From JBBQWT01 sp038210375 (GTDB lineage Bacteria; Acidobacteriota; Terriglobia; Terriglobales; Acidobacteriaceae): a stretch of DNA of 64,000 nucleotides. Location: contig JBBQWT010000004.1 of NCBI GenBank assembly GCA_038210375.1, forward strand, positions 62,001 through 126,000. The letters are read 5' to 3'. Below are positions 53,901-60,851 of this stretch, one piece after another; position 1 is the stretch's first letter, and every line of letters starts with the position of its first letter. Under the pieces are notes generated by a model. That model had not been told where the DNA came from and did no database searches. It saw only the letters and a program-made list of their open reading frames with translations. The translations under genes and the position numbers were made by a program.

Positions 53901-54406
53901 CTCTTGAGAAATGGCATTACTTTCTCATCCACCGGAAGGATCTTGCTGCCTGAAATCACATCAAACTGGCGGTTGTCGGGGCTGACGCCCTGCAAGCGGC
54001 CGTCGGGCGTGAGCACGTGCAGCCATTCGGGATACAGAATGTCGATCTGGTGAACGTATTCTTTCAGTGAGGAAAAGCTGCCGGCGTCCCAGTTGACGTA
54101 GAACGCCGCGCGAATTCCTTCCTCGGTGTTGAGTACGACTTGCGAGGGCGGCGACGTGGTCTTGCGGCGCGCCGGACGAGGCGGCCGCGGACGCTCGGTT
54201 CCCACCAGGGTGTGATAAGGGTGCTGCGGGTGCGGCAGCAGCAGGGCGGGGAGACTCTCTCCGCGCAAGGCGGTGAACACGAACACAATCAGCACCAGAG
54301 AAAGCATGACCGCGGAAGCATCCAGCAACCGCCGTAACCGCTTCCAGCGTTTGCGATCAGGGTCGTAAAATACCGCTTTCTGCATGCTGATAGGGTCTTT
54401 TTTCAT
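50963..54406 (-). CDS. Three-domain GH18-like / CE4 deacetylase / GT2 polysaccharide synthase fusion
   Basis: From ATG 54406 the protein has 1147 aa. A membrane anchor lies at about 30-47. Residues about 95-430 form a GH18-type barrel with GICIDFEEI (222-230) in the catalytic strand. Residues about 495-700 are a CE4 polysaccharide deacetylase: TFDDGP (503-508), NHTFTH (555-560), RPPY (594-597) and LLHDGGG (659-665). Membrane segments and a processive GT2 domain follow (about 730-1100): VDDGST (805-810), DADT (860-863), EDADL and QRFRW, plus C-terminal membrane helices. PNAG synthesis uses a GT2 (PgaC) and a deacetylase-hydrolase (PgaB) as separate proteins; this combines them. The polymer is probably N-acetylglucosamine-based, by inference. 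The gene is divergent from the next. Confidence 0.93.
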   Translation of the reverse strand: MKKDPISMQKAVFYDPDRKRWKRLRRLLDASAVMLSLVLIVFVFTALRGESLPALLLPHPQHPYHTLVGTERPRPPRPARRKTTSPPSQVVLNTEEGIRAAFYVNWDAGSFSSLKEYVHQIDILYPEWLHVLTPDGRLQGVSPDNRQFDVISGSKILPVDEKVMPFLKSVKAETEVFPLVNNFDAVSRQFMPAVGDFLSSSASRERFRREIGAFLSSGAYRGICIDFEEIPRSAQAGFKALISELGGDLHARGMKLYVNVPASDDDYDYAYLAQQSDGLILMNYDQHQGPGKPGPVAAQDWFTKNLARTLKLIPREKLICALGSYGYDWRTPKKNIPATAADVQTISTQEAWLHAQESESNIQLDPDTLNPHYAYSDENEDRHDVWYLDAVTTLNQMRAARQLGLRTFALWRLGAEDRSMWAVWDSPSSADSPSKLNIMPSGQDVDTEGAGEILVIERKPTPGVRSVKLDAATGLIVGETISSFPTPYELHQFGATPKLIALTFDDGPDPTFTPKILAVLKARKVKGTFFMIGSAARDFSSLTNQVFDEGHEIGNHTFTHPDISEVSRRYMEVELNLTERLFAAKLGVKPLYFRPPYSIDQEPDTADEVKPLEVVQQMGYITVGTKIDPNDWKDNPHTSADEIVRRVIEQLPLGNIVLLHDGGGDRSETVKALPILIDELRSRGYELVPVSALLGKQRSDVMPAISANERVGAQVDDIAFWLWDLSGAGIELVFFLGDALMTARLIFIGILAIYDRLRKPDPRLLLPFTAPVAVLIPAYSEELGIERTIRSVLASDYPHMRIIMVDDGSTDSTLEVTHRCFAPEIAAGKLLVISQPNAGKAEALNHGLAHVTEDFFVGIDADTEIASNAISLLLPHFAVPRVAAVAGNTKVGNRINLWTRWQALEYLTSQNFERRALNTFGAVTVVPGAIGAWRVSAVRQAGGYPLHTVAEDADLTMSLLQMGSHVVYEDRAIAFTEAPISARGLIRQRFRWSFGILQSVWKHRGAFGHRGTLGWVALPNIVIFQIMLPLVSPFIDLMFVFGTIKFLMERYFHPDTSNTTDFVRLLVFFLVFLVIDFVASAIAVLLERRSTSTRSDYWLLAHIWLQRFTYRQLFSVVLFKTLKRAFDGKAFAWDKLERMASDSQAEF

Positions 54407-54484
54407 CGTATCTTCGGGTTCCGGCAACGTCAAACCAACCGGTACACGTGATCTTAATAGTAGGAAGCGAGGTGTAGTCTCGGA

Positions 54485-56071
54485 GTGCCCTTGGAACAAA
54501 GTTTAAGCGGCGTCCGCGAATTCGCAGCGGCAATCCGCGAATTTATTTATATTCGCACCGTGCGTTTTTCCTCACTCCACCATCGCCGCTTGATTCTGGC
54601 GGCCCTCCTGGCCGGCCTGGCGTTGCGTCTGTTCTTTGTGTTGCGTCATCCTCTGATAACTTTTGATGCTTCCGTGTACGGTGATATCGCCAAAAACTGG
54701 CTGCTGAGCGGAACCTTCGGCATGACTGAAAATGGGGTGGCGGCGCCCACCCTCATCCGCCTGCCGGGCTACCCGGCGTTTTTGGCGATGGTGTGGCTGT
54801 TGAGCGGAATCGAGCACTATCGCGCGGTGGAATTGACCCAGGTGGTGATCGATCTGGGCGGATGTTTTGTGATTGCCGGAATCGCGCGCCAGCTTCTCAA
54901 CCAGCGCGCGGCGCTCATCGCCTTCGTGATGGCGGCGCTTTGTCCTTTTCTTGCCAACTATGTCGCCATTCCCCAGACCGAAACCCTGGCAATTTTTTTC
55001 TCGGGAGCGGCGCTTTATTCAGCGCAGCGCGCTCTCCGAGAAGCCCGCTGGGCAAAGTGGATTGCCGGCTGCGGATCTTCCGTCGCCGCCGCCATCCTCA
55101 TGCGTCCTGATGGCGTGATCCTGCTGGCCGCGATCGGCAGCTACCTCTTGTGGCATGGTCTGGGTCCGCGGCGCGGCAGGAAGCAGGCATTTGATAAATT
55201 CGCGGCGGGGGCGACGGGAAATGTGGGGCGCACCCTAACGGCGGGACTCCTGCTGGGCGCGTGCGCGCTGCTGCCGCTGGTCCCGTCTACAGTGCGCAAC
55301 TGGAACGTATTTCACCAGTTCCAGCCGCTCGCTCCGCGCTACGCCAACGCACCGGGGGAATTTGTTCCCCACGGATTTCATCGCTGGGTGAAAACCTGGA
55401 TCGTGGACTATGTATCCACAGAAGAATTGTTCTGGAAGATTTCCGCCGATGTTCCCGGAGAGATGGTGGATGCGGGCAAGCTCCCGGACCGCGCCTTCGA
55501 CGACCCCGGGCAACGCGCCGAAACCAGCCGGTTGTTTGACGAGTACAACCTCAACCAGGTAATCACCCCGCAAATCGACTCTGAGTTTGCCCTCCTGGCG
55601 GGAAAACGGGTCGAACATGCGCCGCTGGGTTATTACCTGTGGCTGCCGGCGTTACGAGTAGCGGATATGTGGATGCGGCCTCGCACCGAGATGCTGCCTA
55701 TTGAATCGCGCTGGTGGGAATATGAAAATCACGAGGGAGAATCGCAGATCGCGATCACCATGCTGCTGTTGAATGCGGCCTTACTGTTCACCGCACTGGC
55801 AGCGCCGATCGCAGCGCGCAAAATGAGCAGGGAAGCTTCCATCGCGGGCGCAGCACACACCGGGCTGCAAAATCCGGGCCTGCTGTTCATGTTCATCTTT
55901 CTGCGCTCGGTGTTGCTGGCGTCGCTGGAAAATCCCGAGCAGCGTTACACGCTGGAATGTTTTCCCGCGGTGATTGCGCTGTCGGCGGCCACGCTTGCCT
56001 GCCTGCCGCCCATATGGAAACGTTTTGTCCCGGCGAAGGCCGCGAGAATCCAAGACCAACAAGCGGCGTAA
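54485..56071 (+). CDS. Polytopic ArnT/PMT-like glycosyltransferase (GT-C fold)
   Basis: The 528-aa membrane protein starts at GTG 54485, with further in-frame starts (TTG 54491, GTG 54560) possible. About ten or eleven hydrophobic segments are visible. The first loop carries FDASVYGDIAKNWL, with the acidic-Tyr pattern of ArnT/PMT enzymes, and RLPGYPAFLAMVW a little further on. Such enzymes move sugars from polyprenyl-phosphate carriers to lipids, proteins or polysaccharides in the periplasm. It is divergent from the GH18-CE4-GT2 gene (78 nt apart), so both may serve one surface glycan, an inference from proximity. Confidence 0.85.
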   Translation: MPLEQSLSGVREFAAAIREFIYIRTVRFSSLHHRRLILAALLAGLALRLFFVLRHPLITFDASVYGDIAKNWLLSGTFGMTENGVAAPTLIRLPGYPAFLAMVWLLSGIEHYRAVELTQVVIDLGGCFVIAGIARQLLNQRAALIAFVMAALCPFLANYVAIPQTETLAIFFSGAALYSAQRALREARWAKWIAGCGSSVAAAILMRPDGVILLAAIGSYLLWHGLGPRRGRKQAFDKFAAGATGNVGRTLTAGLLLGACALLPLVPSTVRNWNVFHQFQPLAPRYANAPGEFVPHGFHRWVKTWIVDYVSTEELFWKISADVPGEMVDAGKLPDRAFDDPGQRAETSRLFDEYNLNQVITPQIDSEFALLAGKRVEHAPLGYYLWLPALRVADMWMRPRTEMLPIESRWWEYENHEGESQIAITMLLLNAALLFTALAAPIAARKMSREASIAGAAHTGLQNPGLLFMFIFLRSVLLASLENPEQRYTLECFPAVIALSAATLACLPPIWKRFVPAKAARIQDQQAA

Positions 56072-56085
56072 ATTAAGCCGGCCGG

Positions 56086-56139
56086 CTACCCTCCCGCCAT
56101 CGCTCCCAGAATGATGAACGGCACATCGCCGAATACCAA
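56086..56139 (-). pseudogene. Relic of a second moaD-like gene 3' end
   Basis: Read on the minus strand, these bases encode GDVPFIILGAMAGG and a TAG stop, almost the same as the [14 protein letters not shown] end of the intact moaD at 56622. The similarity spans about 50 bp and stops upstream (a TAG codon lies just before). It keeps the di-glycine end, showing that it is a remnant of a coding copy rather than chance. Confidence 0.7.
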
Positions 56140-56147
56140 CTACCATG

Positions 56148-56240
56148 TCCTTTAGGGCAGAGGAACAGGCTTTCTGTGTCCATCAGGACAGAGGAACACG
56201 CTTTATATATTCATCGGGACAGAAGTACGCGTTTTATACG
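56148..56240. repeat. Three-unit 31-bp degenerate tandem repeat
   Basis: Units begin at 56148, 56179 and 56210. They share the core G/A-GG-G/A-CAGA-GGAAC-CTTT pattern (for example AGGGCAGAGGAACAGGCTTT, AGGACAGAGGAACACGCTTT, GGGACAGAAGTACGCGTTTT). The period is exactly 31 bp with no gap. Function is unknown. Confidence 0.75.
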
Positions 56241-56587
56241 AATTGTCATTCCGAGCGGAGCCGAGAAACCTTTTGTTTCCTGTGAGCAATCCGCGTTACC
56301 TGCCTCGCCGCACAATCAAAGAAACGCCGCTCAGATTCTACGCGCAGCCTGCCGTTGACGCTTATCGCGGAAAGGAAACAATTCTTTCACCAGGAGAAGA
56401 GCACCAATCCTCACGGATCTCGATTTCGAGTAATAAACCCGGGAATATCTCCCGGGTTTCAGGTAGATCAAAGGCAGGCTGCGCATAGAACCAGTTCAAA
56501 TGCCCGGTAAATCCATTGATTCAAACTGACACTCCAGCCACCTTTAAGAAACAAAGGATTCCTCGGCATCGCTCGGAAAGACAATTC
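56240..56587. repeat. 348-bp element with ~40-bp terminal inverted repeats
   Basis: The left end is GAATTGTCATTCCGAGCGGA and continues GCCGAG...CCTTTTGTTTC. The right end, reversed, is GAATTGTCTTTCCGAGCGAT and continues GCCGAG...CCTTTGTTTC. A nested inverted pair lies inside (TTCTACGCGCAGCCTGCC near 56337 and its reverse near 56471-56488). No ORF with family resemblance is inside. It and the tandem repeat fill the gap between the glycosyltransferase and moaD. Confidence 0.75.
56435..56459. terminator. Perfect 10-bp hairpin, possible bidirectional terminator
   Basis: AAACCCGGGA (56435-56444) pairs with TCCCGGGTTT (56450-56459) around a 5-nt loop. It lies inside the 348-bp element, between convergent genes. 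The T run is only three on either strand, so termination is uncertain. Confidence 0.4.
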
Positions 56588-56621
56588 ATATTGAACGTGT
56601 GAATGCTTCCCGCAAGCCTGC

Positions 56622-56918
56622 CTAACCCCCAGCGATCGCTCCCAGAATAATGAACGGCTCATCGCCGGAAACTACTTTTGCGGGCAGCGCGAAGTCCGGG
56701 GCCTCGTGGGACAGATCTTCCTCGCAGGCGAAGAACCTCAGGAACGGGCGGCGCTTGCGGGTGACGTGGTCGCGGATGGTCCCCTCCAGCACCGGATAGC
56801 GGGCTTCGAGCGCCTCCAATACCGACCGCAGAGTCGGTTGGCCTTCAACCTCAAGCTGCACCTCGCTGCCGGTGTGGGAGAGGGTGCGCAGGTGGGGAGG
56901 CAGCACCACGCGAATCAT
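56622..56918 (-). CDS. MoaD/ThiS-type ubiquitin-like sulfur carrier
   Basis: The 98-aa beta-grasp protein ends in AIAGG, the di-glycine that is adenylated and thiocarboxylated in MoaD/ThiS. It carries LPPHLRTL near the start and the [16 protein letters not shown] helix-turn typical of MoaD-like carriers. No moaE, thiG or E1 enzyme is close by. Its ATG overlaps the stop of the upstream BNR-repeat gene by 4 nt (ATGA), so the two are a translational pair. The carrier's acceptor is therefore unclear; molybdopterin synthesis is possible but not shown. Confidence 0.9.
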   Translation of the reverse strand: MIRVVLPPHLRTLSHTGSEVQLEVEGQPTLRSVLEALEARYPVLEGTIRDHVTRKRRPFLRFFACEEDLSHEAPDFALPAKVVSGDEPFIILGAIAGG

Positions 56919-58030
56919 GAAAGGGTCTGCACCTCGACCGAAAGCACCGCCGGCAAGTCGCGGACGATCGCGGTCCAGTGGTCTCCGGCATCAGGTGAGG
57001 CATACACCTGGCCGCCGGTGGTGCCGAAATATATTCCGCAGGAATCGAGCGAATCCACCGCCATGGCGTCGCGTAGAACGTTGACGTAGCAATCGCTTTG
57101 CGGCAGGCCGTTGGTGAGCGCCTCCCACTCGTTGCCGCCGCTGCGGCTGCGATACACCCGTAGTTTCCCTTCCATGGGATAGTGCTCCTGATCACTCTTG
57201 ATGGGCACCACATAAATGGTTTCCGGCTGGTGGGCGTGAACGTCGATGACGAAGCCAAAGTCGGTGGGCAGGTTTCCGCTGATCTCATGCCACGAATCGC
57301 CGGCATCGTCGCTGCGCATCACGTCCCAATGCTTCTGCATGAAGAGTGTCTCGGGCTTGGACTTGTGCTGGGCGATGCGGTGAACGCAGTGCCCCACTTC
57401 GGCCTTGGGGTCGGGAATGTATTCCGATCGCAACCCCTGGTTGATGGGACGCCAGGTGGCGCCCTCGTCTTCGCTGCGAAACGCGCCGGCGGCGGAGATG
57501 GCAATGAACATTCGGCCGGGCCGGGTGGGATCGAGAAGGATGGTATGCAGGCACAATCCACCGGCGCCCGGCTGCCAGCTGGGTCCGGTGCCGTGTTCGC
57601 GCAAGCCGGAAAGTTCGTGCCATGTCTGTCCCGCATCGGTGGAGCGGAACAAGGCCGCATCCTCCACCCCGGCGTAAACCGTGTCAGGGTTGGTCAGGGA
57701 CGGCTCCAGGTGCCAGACGCGCTTGAATTCCCACGGGTGAGGGGTGCCGTCGTACCACTGGTGAGTACCGGGCACGCCGTCATAGACGAACTTGTTGCCC
57801 ACCGGCGCCCAGTTTGCGCCTCCATCGTCGGAGCGCTGGATCAGCTGGCCGAACCATCCACTGGTCTGCGACGTGTACAGGCGGTTGGGATCGGCCGGCG
57901 AACCTTTCAGGTGATAGATTTCCCAGCCGGCAAAGTGGGGCCCGCTCACTGCCCACTTATCGCGTTTACCATCCGACGTCAGAATGAACGCGCCCTTGCG
58001 CGTTCCCACCAGCACTCGAACCTGACTCAT
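56915..58030 (-). CDS. BNR/Asp-box repeat beta-propeller (sialidase-like) protein
   Basis: ATG 58030 with a strong RBS (GGGAGGAATCA) gives 371 aa. The protein is a beta-propeller with Asp-box repeats: [11 protein letters not shown] (about 68-78), [11 protein letters not shown] (about 130-140), [11 protein letters not shown] (about 188-198), [11 protein letters not shown] (about 243-253), [11 protein letters not shown] and [11 protein letters not shown]. It has no signal peptide, so it is likely cytoplasmic, and lacks the Arg triad typical of true sialidases as far as I can see. It overlaps moaD. Proteins of this kind are found next to moaD-like genes in other genomes; their reaction is unknown. 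Confidence 0.88.
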   Translation of the reverse strand: MSQVRVLVGTRKGAFILTSDGKRDKWAVSGPHFAGWEIYHLKGSPADPNRLYTSQTSGWFGQLIQRSDDGGANWAPVGNKFVYDGVPGTHQWYDGTPHPWEFKRVWHLEPSLTNPDTVYAGVEDAALFRSTDAGQTWHELSGLREHGTGPSWQPGAGGLCLHTILLDPTRPGRMFIAISAAGAFRSEDEGATWRPINQGLRSEYIPDPKAEVGHCVHRIAQHKSKPETLFMQKHWDVMRSDDAGDSWHEISGNLPTDFGFVIDVHAHQPETIYVVPIKSDQEHYPMEGKLRVYRSRSGGNEWEALTNGLPQSDCYVNVLRDAMAVDSLDSCGIYFGTTGGQVYASPDAGDHWTAIVRDLPAVLSVEVQTLS

Positions 58031-58142
58031 TGATTCCTCCCGTACGTAAAAGCTTCGCATCACTCAACATCGCAATAGTTGCCTGGCAAGAGCCCGGGGT
58101 TTCGAGTGAATGAGCGGTTACAGATTATAATCCGCTTTACCT

Positions 58143-60794
58143 ATGCCTTTGACTGCCGGCGCCAGGCTTGGTTCCTACGAAATTCTTTCGCCTCTTGGGG
58201 CGGGGGGCATGGGAGAAGTCTATAAGGCGCGCGATACCAGGCTCGATCGCACCGTCGCCATCAAAGTGCTGGCCTCGCCGCTGGCCGCGACGCCGGAACT
58301 TAAGCAACGCTTCGAACGCGAGGCGCGCGCGATTTCGGCATTCTCTCACCCTCACATCTGCACCCTGCACGACATCGGAAACGATGGCGGCGTGGATTTC
58401 CTGGTCATGGAATACCTCGAAGGGGAATCGCTGGACGATCTGTTGTCGCACGGACCTCTGCCTACGGACCAGGTGTTGCGTTTCGCCATCCAGATCGCCG
58501 GCGCCCTGGAAAAAGCGCATCGCCAGGGAATCATCCACCGCGATCTGAAGCCGGGCAACGTGATGATCACCCAGAACGGGGCCAAACTTCTTGATTTTGG
58601 ATTGGCCAAGCAGAGCGTCGCCGCCGGCGGCGCGCAAAGTGACCTTGAAACCAGGACGCGGGTGAAGGCATTGACCGCGCAAGGGACGATTGTGGGGACC
58701 TGCCAGTACATGGCGCCGGAGCAGCTCGAGGGCCGCGAAGCCAGCGCGCGCAGCGATATTTTCGCGCTGGGCGCCCTGATCTACGAAATGGCCTCGGGCC
58801 AGGCCGCGTTTTCCGGGGAGAGCCAGGCCAGCATCATCGCATCGATTCTGAAATCGCAGCCGCCCAACATCAGCGCGGTGGTTGCGGTCTCGCCGCCCGC
58901 ACTCGACTCCCTGGTGCGAGGCTGCCTGGCTAAAGACCCCGAGGAACGCTGGCAGACGGTGCATGATGTTCGCCTGCAACTGGAAGCGATCAGCGAGGAA
59001 GACGGCGCCAGCGCGCTGCCCGCGATGATCACTTCACGGCGTTGGCTCAATGAACGCGGCCCCTGGGCACTGGCGCTGGGTATCGGCATGGCGGCGCTGC
59101 TGGCAATTACCCAACTGGGGCGCAGCCTGCCGCAGACGCCGGCGCGATTCCTAATCGCACCGCCGGGCAACACAACACTGCATTACGGATTGGTTTCTCC
59201 CGACGGCCGCAGGCTGGCGTTCGTCGCCACCACCAACGGAAAAACCGAGTTGTGGACCCGATCGCTCGATGTGCTTGCGCTTCACGTGCTGGCTGGGACA
59301 GAAGGCATCCGGCGTCAAAGCGCGGGTTATGCGGGCACTTTTTTCTGGTCGCCCGACAGCAAGTCGATTGGATTCTTCGCTCACGGCAGTCTGAAGATGA
59401 TTGAAGCCGATGGCGGCCCATCGCAAACGTTATGTGACGCTCCGGGAGTCGACACTGGCGCCTGGGCGCCCGATGGCACCATCCTACTTGCCGTGGGCCA
59501 GGCCCACGACAAGGAAGGGCTCTATCGCATACCGGCTACCGGCGGCACGCCAGAAAAAATTCGCCTGACCGATGAGAATGGCAAGGACATCAAGTTTGTG
59601 TTTTGGCCCGCGATGTTGCCCGATGGAAAACATTTTCTCTTCAACCAGGATTCACCTGACAGGGGAGAATTATTTTTGCGGGCGGGAGTCATGGGATCCA
59701 GCAGTACCCAACGCATCATGCCAGTGGAATCTCGAGTCGAATATGCCGCGCCCGGGTACCTGTTGCATGTGCGCCAGGGCACGCTGCTGGCGCAACCCTT
59801 CGATGCCGGCAAGCTTCGCCTGCTGGGGAAACCGGCGCCGCTGGCCGAGGGACTGGGGTATTACGTCGGCACCGGAACCGCCAATTTTTCCACCTCGCAA
59901 ACCGGTTTGCTGGTGTACCAACTTCTGGAACAGACCAGTCGGCAGCTGGTTCGGGTTGACCGTGCCGGGCGCGACGTGGAATCGATCGGAGAATCCATGG
60001 CGTATGACAGCCCGCGCTTATCGCCTTCCGGGCGGTTGCTGGTTTCCAGCATCGGCAAGCCGCAAACTTCCGAGACCGATTTGTGGATGCATGATCTCGC
60101 CCGCAAGAGCATGATCCGGCTGACCTCTGAAGCGGGCCAGGCACTTTGGCCGGTCTGGTCGCCCGACGGCGCCAGTATTGTGTTCGCCGCCGATTGGGAC
60201 GGAATCCCGCATTTGTTTTTGCAGGGTCTGGACGGGGCCAAGGCGATACCACTGTTACCCAGCGGCCCCAGAGTGCAGTTCCCCATGGACTGGTCTCCCG
60301 ATGGGCGGTTCATTCTTTATGCGATGCGGGATCCGATGAACGACTGGGACCTATGGGCATTGCCTTTGCAAGGCGACAAGACGCCTATCCCGGTCGCGGA
60401 CACAAAATTTTACGAGTCTCAGGGAACGTTTTCCCCAGACGGCCGCTGGATCGCGTATGTGTCCGATGAGTCAGGCGCTCGCGAAGTATATATCGCGCCG
60501 TTTCAGCATGCGGGCGAGCGCAAGCGGGTTTCATCAGAGGGTGGAGCCGAACCGCGATGGCGCCATGATGGCAGGGAGCTCTTTTATCTTTCCGGGAGCA
60601 GGATGATGTCGGTCGCGGTTCGGTTGAGCGACAGCATCGAACTCGCCCCGCCCACGCAGTTATTTTCCCCCGCCGAGCCGGGCTACGACGTGTCCACGGA
60701 TGGGAAGACATTCATTGAGCGGCGGCCCAGCGGTCCCGACGACAGCCGCTTTCCCGTGGTCATGCTGAACTGGCCCGCTTCTCTGAAGCAATAA
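58143..60794 (+). CDS. Ser/Thr protein kinase with transmembrane TolB-like beta-propeller
   Basis: The 883-aa protein has an intracellular Hanks-type kinase (about 11-285): glycine loop LGAGGMGEV (18-26), Lys41 in AIKVL, HRDLKPGN (132-139), DFGLA (151-155) and the activation segment GTCQYMAPEQ. One membrane helix follows (about 305-325). The external part (about 330-880) is a TolB/PD40-type propeller with recurrent WSPD, SPDGR and GRWIAYVSD motifs. It probably senses an external signal and phosphorylates cytoplasmic targets. This architecture is abundant in Acidobacteria. It is a single gene, 57 nt before priA. Confidence 0.94.
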   Translation: MPLTAGARLGSYEILSPLGAGGMGEVYKARDTRLDRTVAIKVLASPLAATPELKQRFEREARAISAFSHPHICTLHDIGNDGGVDFLVMEYLEGESLDDLLSHGPLPTDQVLRFAIQIAGALEKAHRQGIIHRDLKPGNVMITQNGAKLLDFGLAKQSVAAGGAQSDLETRTRVKALTAQGTIVGTCQYMAPEQLEGREASARSDIFALGALIYEMASGQAAFSGESQASIIASILKSQPPNISAVVAVSPPALDSLVRGCLAKDPEERWQTVHDVRLQLEAISEEDGASALPAMITSRRWLNERGPWALALGIGMAALLAITQLGRSLPQTPARFLIAPPGNTTLHYGLVSPDGRRLAFVATTNGKTELWTRSLDVLALHVLAGTEGIRRQSAGYAGTFFWSPDSKSIGFFAHGSLKMIEADGGPSQTLCDAPGVDTGAWAPDGTILLAVGQAHDKEGLYRIPATGGTPEKIRLTDENGKDIKFVFWPAMLPDGKHFLFNQDSPDRGELFLRAGVMGSSSTQRIMPVESRVEYAAPGYLLHVRQGTLLAQPFDAGKLRLLGKPAPLAEGLGYYVGTGTANFSTSQTGLLVYQLLEQTSRQLVRVDRAGRDVESIGESMAYDSPRLSPSGRLLVSSIGKPQTSETDLWMHDLARKSMIRLTSEAGQALWPVWSPDGASIVFAADWDGIPHLFLQGLDGAKAIPLLPSGPRVQFPMDWSPDGRFILYAMRDPMNDWDLWALPLQGDKTPIPVADTKFYESQGTFSPDGRWIAYVSDESGAREVYIAPFQHAGERKRVSSEGGAEPRWRHDGRELFYLSGSRMMSVAVRLSDSIELAPPTQLFSPAEPGYDVSTDGKTFIERRPSGPDDSRFPVVMLNWPASLKQ

Positions 60795-60851
60795 AATCCG
60801 GCCTCGCTCGCCCCGCTTACCCAGAGTGGGGAATGCTACAGTGAGTCTCCC

